A DNA stretch of 64,000 nt from Chrysophaeum taylorii (taxonomy: Eukaryota; Sar; Pelagophyceae; Pelagomonadales; Pelagomonadaceae), in NCBI GenBank assembly GCA_029834535.1, contig JAQMWT010000315.1, positions 62,001-126,000 on the forward strand, given 5' to 3'. Each line of letters starts with the position of its first letter. Position 1 is the first letter of the stretch. Below are positions 12,301 to 20,157 of the stretch, piece by piece. The notes under the pieces were generated by a model. That model did no database searches and was not told the DNA's origin. It was given only the letters and a program-made list of their open reading frames with translations. The position numbers and the translations under genes are program-made.

Positions 12301-13666
12301 AGGTGAAAGATGCAATGCAGCATCTTGGGTGGGGTTGGTGGCATCCAAGGAGGCAAGAATGGTGTGGAGGACGGCGTGGGTTTCATAGTGGGAGTTGCGG
12401 ATGTCAGCGTGGGCAGTTTCGAGTACCTTGAGCTGGGTGTCCTTGAGATGGAGTTCAGCGTGGGTGGAGACCAGTTCGTCGGCTTGGGTGGCGAGCTTGG
12501 CGGTGGCGAAGGCTAAGGCAGCGTCGGATATGGCGAGTTTGGCGGCTGTGGAGGACAAAGCGTCGTCCTTGAGAGTGAGCGTGGCCTTGGTTGCGGCCAA
12601 GTCGGCGGTTTGGGAGTCGAGCGCAGCCTGGGTGGTGGTCAACTCGCTTTGGAGCGCAGACGAAGGTGCATTGGAATTTGGAGAAGGAAGGTGGAGTGAT
12701 ACTTGAGTGGTGACGGGGGAAGGGTCGTAGCCGTGGAGTGCGTAATCACGCGGGTGGAGGTGGAAATCGGGGGGACAGCGACTTTCGAAAGGTGATGAAG
12801 ATCGGGCAGGAGGGTCCGATGGTGGGGCGGGAGGAGCTTTAGCCGCGGTGGGGGCTTGGTCATGAATGGCGGTGCCGGGGCCGTCATGGCCGTAGGTGGC
12901 ATGATCGTCGGGAAGGGAGTGAGTGTTGCAGCGAGTGGGTGGACGAGGATGTTGGGGAACTTGAAGAGATGGTGAAGGGGGAGTCGCCGAAAGTGGGGAG
13001 TTAGGCTCCAGTGAAGGAGGTGGAGGCTCCGGTGGAGTTGGTGGAGTGAAGGGAGTAATGAAGAGTGGTGGTGGTGGTGGAGTGTCCAACATCGCTGGTG
13101 CGATATTCGAACAAGATGGAGTGTCCTCGTGAATGAGGGGTGTGCCAGGTTGTGGAGTAACCTTGGCTATGCCAGGGTCCGGAGGGAAGTCAGTGGGGGC
13201 CGAGACTGTGACGTGGGGTGTTTGACATCCGGCGGGGTGGACGGCAGAATGTGGGTGTTGTCCATGTTCGAGAACGTGTTGAACAGCAGGAGGGGGGGGG
13301 TGACCATCGGGATGATAGCGTCTTTGGTCGCGACTTCGTGAGAAGTTTGCTTGAGCGGGGTTTCCGTAAGAACAGCTGGTGGGGAAGCCTGTTCAAGTTG
13401 CTCGTCCTGGTCGAGTTGCTCGTTCATAGCTTCGATTCTTGCGGCGAGCTTATCATAGTCGGCAGCGTGTTTTTTGCGGCGAGCGCAGTATATGCTGCAG
13501 CATTTGCGTCAAGGTGTTTTGCGAATAGCGCATCAAGTTCGGCATCGAAATCAGCTTTCATATCGTTTTGCTGTTGCAAAAGCCGGCGAGATTGTTCTTT
13601 TGATGGAATGAATTGCATCAAATAATCCAGACTCAGACTTGTGACGTTGGGGTCTTGAATCGCCAT
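6361..13666 (-). pseudogene. Decayed long reading region inside the LTR-bounded element
   Basis: Minus-strand open frames follow one another with frame changes almost end to end: 13666-13424, 13427-13167, 13092-about 12100, about 12100-11046, 10993-10382, 10598-10170, 10179-9319, 9266-8859, 8852-8382, 8336-7971, 8058-7381, 7711-7184 and 7191-6361. The first part is acidic and Gln-rich (SKEQSRRLLQQQNDM), then Pro-rich. Next comes a Leu/Ala heptad-like stretch (residues ~130-230 of the 13092 frame: TTTQAALDSQTADLAATKAT) that should form a coiled coil. The remainder is Ser/Thr/His/Pro-rich. The order Pro-rich then coiled coil recalls a gag-like structural protein, but no CCHC knuckle or enzyme motif is visible. 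Alternatively the region is non-coding with strand-skewed composition. Confidence 0.35.
11605..11955 (-). repeat. In-frame tandem duplication of a ~58-aa unit
   Basis: Within the frame running 12386-11046, a unit starting VQSHTKKQDHQHQES and ending WRNGPDSSPAD is followed directly by a diverged copy, VQSETKKQNNVDQKS to GRNGPGSSLAD. The spacing is about 174 bases, so the reading frame is kept, and residues such as HHHAA, RNGP and SLF/S are shared. A duplication that keeps frame and amino-acid character is the best sign that this part of the element once encoded protein. Confidence 0.65.
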
Positions 13667-13880
13667 GTTGTTATGGGTTGCGTTTTGCGCTGTTGCTTGG
13701 TTGCTTTCACACTTTTTGCACCAGTAGCAAGCGATTAGGCTTGACTACGGTCTTAGAAACTTCAGGAACTTCGGGAGATTGCTCTTGCCTGGAATTCCTG
13801 GGTCTTTATCCGAGACGTCGATCGAGATCGATGTCTTTCGGAGGGACGTTTCTCTACCAGTTCCGGACTGGGTCCAAACC

Positions 13881-14065
13881 TAGATACAGGAAAAAAATTA
13901 CTGTGCTCCTGGTAGAGAATGATGGCAGTGGTAGTGCTCCGCTGACGCCATGTCTCTAACGACACAAAGAGCAGCACGGTGTTCGACACAGCGATTTTAT
14001 TGTTGACTGTGTGTGTGTGTGATAGAGGGGGGGGTACTAACCCTAAATCAAGTTTTCTATCTCTA
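13881..14065 (-). repeat. Terminal repeat, high-coordinate copy (5' LTR in minus orientation)
   Basis: Partner of 5618-5817. It starts TAGATACAGG and ends CTATCTCTA on the + strand. It contains the same CTGTGCTCCTGGTAGAGAAT block, the AATAAA on the minus strand, a GT run at 14007-14020 and a poly-G tract. GATC repeats begin immediately outside it. Confidence 0.7.
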
Positions 14066-14339
14066 GATCGATCGATCGATCCACAGGTCCTAGGAAGCCA
14101 CTCTTCACTACTGCCCTTCTTGTTTGTTTTTGCAGTCGGTCGACTTTAATTTGTGAAATAAAACCCCGCGCCATCATCGATCGATCGACGACGGGATATC
14201 CAAGGAAGGAAGGAAGGAAGGAAGGAAGGGTTGTGTTGCTGATGATGATGGCCAGAGCGAGGAGGAGGACCCCTCGCTCCTTGATTCGAGGCCCTCGCAG
14301 AATATCAAAAATGAAGAAAGCCATCGTCATCATCATCAT
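14066..14339. repeat. Microsatellite-rich spacer
   Basis: Contains GATC repeats next to the terminal repeat (14064-14081), a second GATC run at 14177-14188, an (AAGG)n run at 14202-14229 and a (CAT)n run at 14326-14340. No gene seen. Confidence 0.6.
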
Positions 14340-14519
14340 CTAGTCGACAAGGCCCTTCAACTTGTAGTGTTGCCGCATGATCGCGTTGAGGGCGTAGATC
14401 TCTGCCCGACGCCGCTCCTTGGTCTTGTCCTCCGGCTTGCGCGGCTTGAGCTTCTCCACCCGCAGCAGGTCGGGGAAGGCCTTGGTGTTGTTGTTGATGA
14501 TTTTGGCGTCTGAATCCAT
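14340..14519 (-). CDS. Small basic protein of 59 aa, unknown function
   Basis: A 59-codon ORF starts MDSDAKIINNNTKAFPDLL and ends MRQHYKLKGLVD. The middle is Lys/Arg/Glu-rich (VEKLKPRKPEDKTKERRR) and then turns into an amphipathic helix (AEIYALNAIMRQHY). It begins with the same TGACGTCATGG start context as the divergent gene at 14543. It looks coding: codon use is GC-rich at third positions, it has a full start and stop, and it sits in a tight divergent pair. I do not recognise the family. A small ribosomal or assembly-factor type protein is possible, but that is a guess. The longer minus-strand frame across 14357-14821 is a shadow of the neighbouring gene. Confidence 0.6.
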   Translation of the reverse strand: MDSDAKIINNNTKAFPDLLRVEKLKPRKPEDKTKERRRAEIYALNAIMRQHYKLKGLVD

Positions 14520-14543
14520 GACGTCATGAAGGTAATGACGTCA
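14519..14543. promoter_or_regulatory. Two CRE-type palindromes overlapping the start codons of a divergent gene pair
   Basis: TGACGTCA occurs at 14519-14526 and again at 14536-14543. On each strand the palindrome runs straight into the start codon as TGACGTCATGG, so the A of both ATGs is the last base of a site. The two start codons are only 23 bases apart. TGACGTCA is the classic bZIP (CREB/ATF-type) site. Use as a shared bidirectional promoter element is inference. Confidence 0.6.
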
Positions 14544-15010
14544 TGGAGGTCGAGTTCCTCGGGTCGACCGAGACTCGTCTGCCGCATTTGTGGTGGGATT
14601 GCCCCGACGGCGGGAGGTGCGACCTGTGCTATTGCTTCGCCTGCGACGCCCTTTTGCGGGAATGTCGGTTTCCGGAGCACGTTGCGTGGCGCAACAAGCC
14701 CATCGCGGTCGAGTGGCGCGAGAGAGTAATCGCGGCGCGGAAGCGGCCGCGAGTGAGGGAGTTTAGGAAAAATGAGAGTTGCGAGTGCGAGGTCTGCGCG
14801 CGGCTCAAGGACGGCCAGCAAAAGTTAGTTGTCGAGGGGTGGCGGCGGAGGGCCCACCTCATGGACAAGCTGGATCGGGCCGGGAGGCCCTACGCGATCC
14901 ACGGCACGACGCAGGGGATCGTGTTGGCGGTGAGAACGCCGCCGCCGCCACCAGTCGTGGTGGCGCGACGACGCGCGAACGCCCGACCCCGCGCTCGTCG
15001 CGTCCCATAA
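14543..15010 (+). CDS. Cys-rich putative zinc-binding protein, 155 aa
   Basis: MEVEFLGSTETRL leads into a Cys cluster: C20, C26, C29, C31, C34 and C41 (CPDGGRCDLCYCFACD), then a second group C80, C82, C85. C-x2-C-x-C-x2-C knots of this LCYCFVCD kind occur, from memory, in poorly characterised plant and algal nuclear proteins; no function follows from that. The C-terminal third is basic with a Pro run (TPPPPPVVV) and an Arg-rich end (RRRANARPRARRVP) that could act as a nuclear signal. Start chosen at the ATG inside the TGACGTCATGG site, mirroring the divergent gene. A (TTC)n and (TTG)n run follows the stop (15011-15051). Confidence 0.65.
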   Translation: MEVEFLGSTETRLPHLWWDCPDGGRCDLCYCFACDALLRECRFPEHVAWRNKPIAVEWRERVIAARKRPRVREFRKNESCECEVCARLKDGQQKLVVEGWRRRAHLMDKLDRAGRPYAIHGTTQGIVLAVRTPPPPPVVVARRRANARPRARRVP

Positions 15011-15077
15011 TTCTTCTTCTTCTTCTTCTACTCGTTGTTGTTGTTGTTGTTCAAACAGTCACACGTACAATATAAAG

Positions 15078-16535
15078 TCAGAAAGCGTCATTGGTTTGGT
15101 GGATTTCGCGGATGATCGCGTCGACGATCTGCTGGGTCGCGAGCTGGGTCCAGGCCGGGATTTCCGGGAGCTCGAGGCAGTTTGGGGTGGAGAGGCAGGC
15201 CTCGACGGCCGTCTGGACGTAGCCGAAGCCCATCCCGCGCGGGTACCTCTCCGGCTTGAGGGACTCCGGGTAGGAGGGGATGGGGGAGGCGAAGCGGAGG
15301 TCGGCGAGGCGCGGCTGGCCGCAGCAGGGGGTGGGGGCCGTGTTGTTGTTTCTCGCGTCGTTCGCGTCGCGGTACACGGCCGCCGAGGCCGAGGTGGGAC
15401 AGTTGGCGGGGCTGTCGAGGGAGAGGGTGCCGTGGGCCGCAAGGACGTCGAAGGTAAAGGGCGAGGCGCGCTGTAGCGAGGTTCCCAAAAGGAGCCTGGT
15501 GCCAGCCAGTTCGACGGCGGCCGAGGCTTCGACGTCGACCGGGTCGTCGTTCCGTCTGTCGAGATGGCCCGTTGCTCTCACGCGTGCGAGACCGTCCAAG
15601 GAGGCGAGGGGCCGCGACGCGTTCCGGAGGGGGGCTTCGAAATGGTCGCGGAGCTTGGCGCGCGAAAATTCGTAGGCCTCCCGGGGCCTCGTCGGCAGCC
15701 TCGCGACGTCGCCTTTCCGCTCGAAATTGATCGCCGCCAGCTGGACGAAGAGGTGGACGATGTAGCAGCCCATATCCAGCATCGCGCCACCGCCCAGCTC
15801 GGGAGACAGGAACCTGTCGTGGAGGTTGTCGACGGCCTCGAATCCCATGTCACCGCGCGCGGCGAGCACCTCGCCGAGCTTGTTCGATTTGACGACGTCG
15901 ATGGCCCACCGCGTCACCGGAAACAACATGTTCCAGAAATTGGTTGCCAGCAACACCCCGTGGGCCCTAGCCTCGCGGAGCATCGCGAGGGCCTGGGGGG
16001 CGTCGAGGCCGGTCGGCTTTTCCACCAACACGGCCTTGCCCGCGCGAACGAAGACGAGCGCGACGTCCATGTGGAGCTGATTTGTCGTTGCCACGTAGAC
16101 CACGTCCACCTTGGGGTCGGCGGCGAGGGCTTCGTATGTCCCGTAATGCCGCGCCCCGAACCGACATCCAAAATCGGACGCGCGCGAGCCTGGATTGGGG
16201 AGACTCCCGGCGGCAACCGCCTCGAGGTGTCCGCCGTTCGCCTTGAGGGACACGGCGAAGTCGTAGGCGATGCGCCCCAGTCCCGCGATGCCCCACCGCT
16301 TGCGCCCAAGATTTATCCCGGGCGTCTTCACAACAACGGTCCCCTTGCGCGTCGGGGAGGTGCACACCAGGGCCCACGACAGCAAGGCCCCTAGCACGCC
16401 CGCCGCGAGGGCCGCGCGGCCGATCTTCGCCCACCGCCGCAGATCGTTCCGCTCCTCAGCCACGATCCACACCTTCTCCCCAGCCTCCTCCTCCTCCTCC
16501 TTGACTTCCGAAACCATCTTTCGGATCTGGAGCAT
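15078..16535 (-). CDS. Gfo/Idh/MocA-family NAD(P)-dependent oxidoreductase with an N-terminal membrane anchor
   Basis: 485 aa. An acidic N-terminus (KEEEEEAGE) is followed by one hydrophobic helix at residues 41-58 (AALAAGVLGALLSWALV). Then comes the Rossmann domain: RKRWGIAGLGRIA (GxGxxA-type turn, residues 79-90) and the family hallmark VLVEKPTGLD with E172-K173-P174, where Lys is catalytic. The C-terminal domain holds GGGAMLDMGCYIVHL (D254 to H261), which shapes the active site in this family. The pattern is closest to the dihydrodiol/sugar dehydrogenase branch, but the substrate cannot be read from the sequence. The anchor suggests a membrane-tethered, probably lumenal enzyme, which is less common for the family. 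Start at 16535; Met7 is an alternative. It is followed after about 250 bases by the 3' end of the coiled-coil gene on the same strand. Confidence 0.82.
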   Translation of the reverse strand: MLQIRKMVSEVKEEEEEAGEKVWIVAEERNDLRRWAKIGRAALAAGVLGALLSWALVCTSPTRKGTVVVKTPGINLGRKRWGIAGLGRIAYDFAVSLKANGGHLEAVAAGSLPNPGSRASDFGCRFGARHYGTYEALAADPKVDVVYVATTNQLHMDVALVFVRAGKAVLVEKPTGLDAPQALAMLREARAHGVLLATNFWNMLFPVTRWAIDVVKSNKLGEVLAARGDMGFEAVDNLHDRFLSPELGGGAMLDMGCYIVHLFVQLAAINFERKGDVARLPTRPREAYEFSRAKLRDHFEAPLRNASRPLASLDGLARVRATGHLDRRNDDPVDVEASAAVELAGTRLLLGTSLQRASPFTFDVLAAHGTLSLDSPANCPTSASAAVYRDANDARNNNTAPTPCCGQPRLADLRFASPIPSYPESLKPERYPRGMGFGYVQTAVEACLSTPNCLELPEIPAWTQLATQQIVDAIIREIHQTNDAF

Positions 16536-16788
16536 TCAACTACCCTCCAACTGCAACAATTGTGTGACGTGGATATGTTTGTCCTCCTTCTTCTTCGAAG
16601 AATAGAATCAATATTCCGCCGGCGCTAACGAATAATAACAACACACTATGGGGCCTGTGCTTGTGGAATCATATCCTGTGATCATCATCAGGGGCAGGCG
16701 GAGAAAAACGCGACGACGAGACGACCCAACAACTCGTCGCTACGTTTACCACCGGCCATACCCCAACCTACACCGCGGATGCCACGGT
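16536..16788. other. Short intergenic stretch, nothing recognised
   Basis: 253 bases between two minus-strand genes. It contains no supported ORF and must hold the 3' end of the coiled-coil gene and the promoter of the oxidoreductase. A short frame here (MAGGKRSDELLG) is only 23 codons and was not called. Confidence 0.4.
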
Positions 16789-17925
16789 TCAGAAGGCACC
16801 TTCGGTTAGCGCGTTGCTCTTCGAATGAGGAAGGAGGCGCGACATTTCGGGGGTGCTCTTGATCTTCTCGAGGAGGGCCTTGTTGAGGCTGCGCTCGCGG
16901 GGATCCATGTCGAGCGTGGCCGCCGCCGCGTCGCGGCGCTCCTTGATTTGGGCCTCGAGGCACTTCTGGTGCCGGAGCATGGCCTGGCGATTCGCGACGA
17001 GCCGGTCCGCCTCGCTCCGGAGGTAGTCCTGGCTCTCGCGGACGTACCGTTTCGCAAATCTCCGTTCCTCCTCGATTTCCTTCCGCTCCTTGTTCTTCTT
17101 TTCCTCGACGAGCCTCCTATTCTCCATCGTGATGGCCCGGTGCTTTTCCCTTATGGCCTCCATATCCCGTCGCTCGCGCTCCAGGTCCGCCGCCTCCTTC
17201 TTCTTCTGCTCGACCAGAATCCGCGCTTCCTCGCGACGAACGTTCTGTCGCTCCTCGTACCCCGCGCCGTTCTCGCCCGAGCTCGCCGTAAAGTGTTCGA
17301 GCCGCTTCATGCGCACAGCGAACGCCTTCTGTCGCGCCTCCTCTTCGCGGTCCAGCTTGGCCTTGAACTCGGCCATCATCCGCTGGTCCTCGAGGCTCTC
17401 TCGTCTCTCGCGTCGAGCCGAAGCGGCGCGTTCCTCGGCTGTTTCTCGCTGGATATCGCGCAACCGCTCGCGCGCTTCCATTTTACGCCGGGCCGCCGCC
17501 TCTCGCTCCTTCTCCATGTCGCGCCGGCACGCCGCTAGCTCCCGAGCCTCGAACGCCAGGCGCACCTCCCGCTCTCGAGCCTCGACCGCCCTCCGCCCTT
17601 CGAGCTGCGCGTCCCGCGCCGCCTTCTCCTCGAGGTGCTTGCGGCTCGCCGCGTGCCGCCGCGCTTCCACGTCTTCCCGCCACTCCGCCAGCAGCTTGGC
17701 CTGCGTCCTCGCGTACGCGGCCTCCTCCTCCTTGAGATTGGGGCTCGATTTTGATTTTTTCAACCCGACCTGCTCGTCGAGCATGCGCTTCAAGTCGCGC
17801 TGCTTCTGCTTGGCCGCCTCGGCGGCCCGCCGCATGTGGGCCTCGTTCTCGACCGCTTGGTACCAGTCGATCACCTTCCATTCGCCCCTCATGATGATGG
17901 TCGTCGTCGTTGGCGTATCTTTCAA
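16789..17925 (-). CDS. Long coiled-coil protein, possibly flagellar (TPH-like)
   Basis: 378 aa, almost wholly alpha-helical and rich in Glu, Arg, Ala and Lys. After a short N-terminal segment (RGEWKVIDWYQAVENEAHMRR), charged heptads run without a break to about residue 345 (EEARQKAFAVRMKRLEHF, ERRDMEAIREKHRAITMENR, EEKKNKERKEIEEERRFA), ending in a short tail (STPEMSRLLPHSKSN). The composition and the ERR/KEK pattern resemble trichohyalin-plectin-homology proteins such as the CFAP45/CFAP53/MNS1 group of flagellar microtubule inner proteins, but no family-specific motif is decisive. Starts are possible at 17925 or at the in-frame Met at 17892 (MRGEWKV), which opens the better-structured part. 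It diverges from the EF-hand gene at 18035. Confidence 0.6.
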   Translation of the reverse strand: MKDTPTTTTIIMRGEWKVIDWYQAVENEAHMRRAAEAAKQKQRDLKRMLDEQVGLKKSKSSPNLKEEEAAYARTQAKLLAEWREDVEARRHAASRKHLEEKAARDAQLEGRRAVEAREREVRLAFEARELAACRRDMEKEREAAARRKMEARERLRDIQRETAEERAASARRERRESLEDQRMMAEFKAKLDREEEARQKAFAVRMKRLEHFTASSGENGAGYEERQNVRREEARILVEQKKKEAADLERERRDMEAIREKHRAITMENRRLVEEKKNKERKEIEEERRFAKRYVRESQDYLRSEADRLVANRQAMLRHQKCLEAQIKERRDAAAATLDMDPRERSLNKALLEKIKSTPEMSRLLPHSKSNALTEGAF

Positions 17926-18034
17926 GAATATCCCATATATCAGGTTTAGGAGGAGTCACAGTCAACAACAACTCAGGAAAAAAGGGTTAGAGTTTTTACC
18001 CACCCATACTTTGAAGGAGGGGAGGAAGGAAATC

Positions 18035-19174
18035 ATGGACGAGGAGCTCAAGGAAAAGGTGAAGAATCTGCTCGATGCGGACAAGGACGGGAAGCTGTCG
18101 TTCGAGGAGGCCAAGGCCATGGCCCTCGCCGTCACCAAGGACGTCTCGTCCGCGGCCAGGGAGCGGTTGCTGGCGTGGCTCGACACCGACGGCGACGGCA
18201 CCATCTCCGGCGCAGAAGCCCAGGCCCCCATTGTCGGGCTCTGGCGGCGGCTCGCGCCATACAAGCACTCGCTCCTCGCGTCGGCGGGCTTCATTTGCAC
18301 TTTCTATGGCCGCAACTTCAAGTACACGATCTTATTCGGACGCACCTTCGCGACGACCGGCTGGCCGTCCCTTAAACCCGCCCTCCGAGAGCTCGCCGCG
18401 TCCTACGAGCGCGGCAAGAAGGCCGTCAAGACCCACGCTCCCGAGATCGAAAAGGCCAAGGCTGCGCTCAAAAAAATCAAGGACGACCTCTCGAGCGGCG
18501 ACGAGAAGAAGAAGGTCGCCGTCGACGCCGCGAGGTTTTTCTCCGCGTGGAAGTCCCTCGACGGCGTTTTCGCGGCGATCGACCCCAAGAAACTCCTCGC
18601 GGTCCTCAAGAGCGCCTACGTCGGGCTCTCGGCGAGCTTCGCGAGCGTGCTCTCCGAGTCGGCGGCAAAACTCGGCGTCGGCGTCGGCCTCGGAGATGCC
18701 ATCGGAAACGCTATCAACGCCGTCGTCGCGCCCGTCGTCGCGCGCTGGTTGACGCGTCTCAAGGACCGGGCACTGGAAAACGAGGAGATCCAGGACGTCC
18801 TCCGCGACGTCGACGACACGACTCTCGCCTCGTGGGTCGACACCCTCATATCCGCGCTCTCCACCGCCCTCGGCGTCTACGTAGCCCACCGCGTCGACGA
18901 CGTTATCTACCTCTACTCGGCCTGCGTCGCGGGCGCCACCCTCGCGGTCGACAAACTCGCCATCCTTCTCCCGCCCAACCTTCTCCACGACAACGCCCGC
19001 CTCAAGCAGCTTGCCATTGCCACTCTCGCGACCGCCGGCTTCGTTTACCAGCGCATCCTCCAGCGGGGACATCTCCCCTTCTTCCTCCACCTTCCCCTCG
19101 CCCCTTTTGCCATCTCCGAGTCCATCCTCGACAAAATGGCCATGTCCATCCGCGCCGCTTCCCTCCAGAATTAA
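18035..19174 (+). CDS. Two-EF-hand calcium-binding protein with C-terminal hydrophobic segments
   Basis: 379 aa. Two canonical EF-hand loops lie near the N-terminus: DADKDGKLSFEE (residues 14-25) and DTDGDGTISGAE (50-61), both with all calcium-coordinating positions filled. The rest is a helical region with Ala/Leu-rich stretches that could lie in or on a membrane: around 82-92, about 190-240 (GLSASFASVLSESAAKLGVGVGL, ALNAV-type helices), 285-300 (YLYSACVAGATLAVDKLAILL) and 325-340. A Lys-rich amphipathic segment separates them (about residues 128-165). I do not recognise a named family; a calcium-sensing organelle membrane protein is a reasonable description. Start chosen at the first Met that gives the EF-hand pair its normal short lead. 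Upstream codons in the same frame belong to the antisense of the neighbouring coiled-coil gene and are not coding. Confidence 0.75.
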   Translation: MDEELKEKVKNLLDADKDGKLSFEEAKAMALAVTKDVSSAARERLLAWLDTDGDGTISGAEAQAPIVGLWRRLAPYKHSLLASAGFICTFYGRNFKYTILFGRTFATTGWPSLKPALRELAASYERGKKAVKTHAPEIEKAKAALKKIKDDLSSGDEKKKVAVDAARFFSAWKSLDGVFAAIDPKKLLAVLKSAYVGLSASFASVLSESAAKLGVGVGLGDAIGNAINAVVAPVVARWLTRLKDRALENEEIQDVLRDVDDTTLASWVDTLISALSTALGVYVAHRVDDVIYLYSACVAGATLAVDKLAILLPPNLLHDNARLKQLAIATLATAGFVYQRILQRGHLPFFLHLPLAPFAISESILDKMAMSIRAASLQN

Positions 19175-20157
19175 TGAATGCTTGCGGTGTCGTTTTGATT
19201 TTTTTTTTTAATCGAGATCTCGACTCGACTCGACTCGACTCGACTCGACTCGGCTCGACAGGGGCTGGTGCTACAGGAGGGAGACGAAGGGCGGCGGATG
19301 GCTGGAACGGGTGCAGACAACATGTTCCGGGGCGCCCCTCAGCCCATGTTTCTTCTACGAGCGCGCAGCAGCATAACGGTTGGCTGCGTGATCTCTCTCG
19401 CCGAGGTCATCGCTCGAGCGGCGGCGGCGGCACGGGTCGCCTCGTTGCGCGAACATCGGCAAAACTCGGGATCTTCTTTCCCGAGATTCGCGCGTTCAAG
19501 TCGCCGGCTTGGTGTCTGCTTCTAGGGATGGCGTCATCACTCGGGCGCTTTGTAATGCTCGAGAAGAGAGCGCGCTTCTGTCGGTAGTGAACGCAGCGGT
19601 TTTCGAGACGGTTGTGGCGGGCGGGCGCTCGTCGTCGTTTTTTGCTACTCTCCGAGGCCGGGGCGACGCAGGAGCTGACGACGGAGGCGGCGGACGCGCG
19701 TCCTTAGGATGTCGAAGTACCGTCTCGGTCGTCGAACTTGATTGGCGGCGGTGGCCGGAGGCGAATCCGGTTCGCCGAGCGAACTGGCCTTCCGAGGTGG
19801 CTCAAGCCCCTCGCAAACAGCAGAAATGAGTCTAGGCTTTCAAACAAACACAATGATGGTAATGACAGGTTCGACCTTGAGGAAACAACAGCCTCGATCC
19901 GGGCACCGGCTTGTCGAGCCACGCGAGCGATAGAGAGGCGAAAAAACGCCAGTTTTTCATCGAGGGGGGGGTTTTGATCAATCACGTTTCTGACCCGGTC
20001 GTGTTCTTTTTCAGAAGCTTCAGCGAACAGTGTGTGCTGTCGTTGTTTAGGGGCTGACGTGGTTGGTGGCACCCACGTTGATTGAATCTTAGGGCTTTGC
20101 AAGCAAAGCATTCATCCAGAAATCCGAAAAAAAAGCTATAGCTTTGTGAGAGACAAG
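19175..20157. repeat. Intergenic region with a (CTCGA)n tract
   Basis: A pentanucleotide run, CTCGA repeated about nine times with one variant, occupies 19217-19259. The remaining 900 bases have short open frames in all directions but no motif or start context I trust. The promoter of the gene at 20158 must lie in the last few hundred bases. Confidence 0.6.

Larger units (their letters stand above)
5618..14065 (-). mobile_element. ~8.4 kb element bounded by direct terminal repeats (LTR-type retroelement, no pol recognised)
   Basis: Two direct repeats of about 190 bp (5618-5817 and 13881-14065) enclose 8 kb whose minus strand is unusually open. In minus orientation each repeat begins TAGAGA and ends near TCTA, and carries AATAAAATCGCTGTG, a poly(A)-signal-like site as expected in an LTR. 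The flanks are ATCATCG (left) and GATCGATCG (right), compatible with a 4-5 base target duplication (ATCG) but not decisive because the right flank is a GATC microsatellite. The interior has a strong strand bias (G/T on +, C/A on -) unlike the GC-rich gene islands. I found no reverse transcriptase, integrase or protease motif, so it may be non-autonomous, a novel class, or too decayed to read. A primer-binding site was not identified. Confidence 0.55.

Noticed and set aside
14357-14821. 154-codon minus-strand ORF
   Set aside because: Its first two thirds are antisense to the Cys-rich gene, and its end is out of frame with the better 59-codon ORF.
17090-18034. 5' extension of the EF-hand frame to a 694-codon ORF
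   Set aside because: The extra 315 codons are the antisense of the Glu/Arg-rich coiled-coil gene (Ser/Arg/Ala low complexity) and pass through both promoters.
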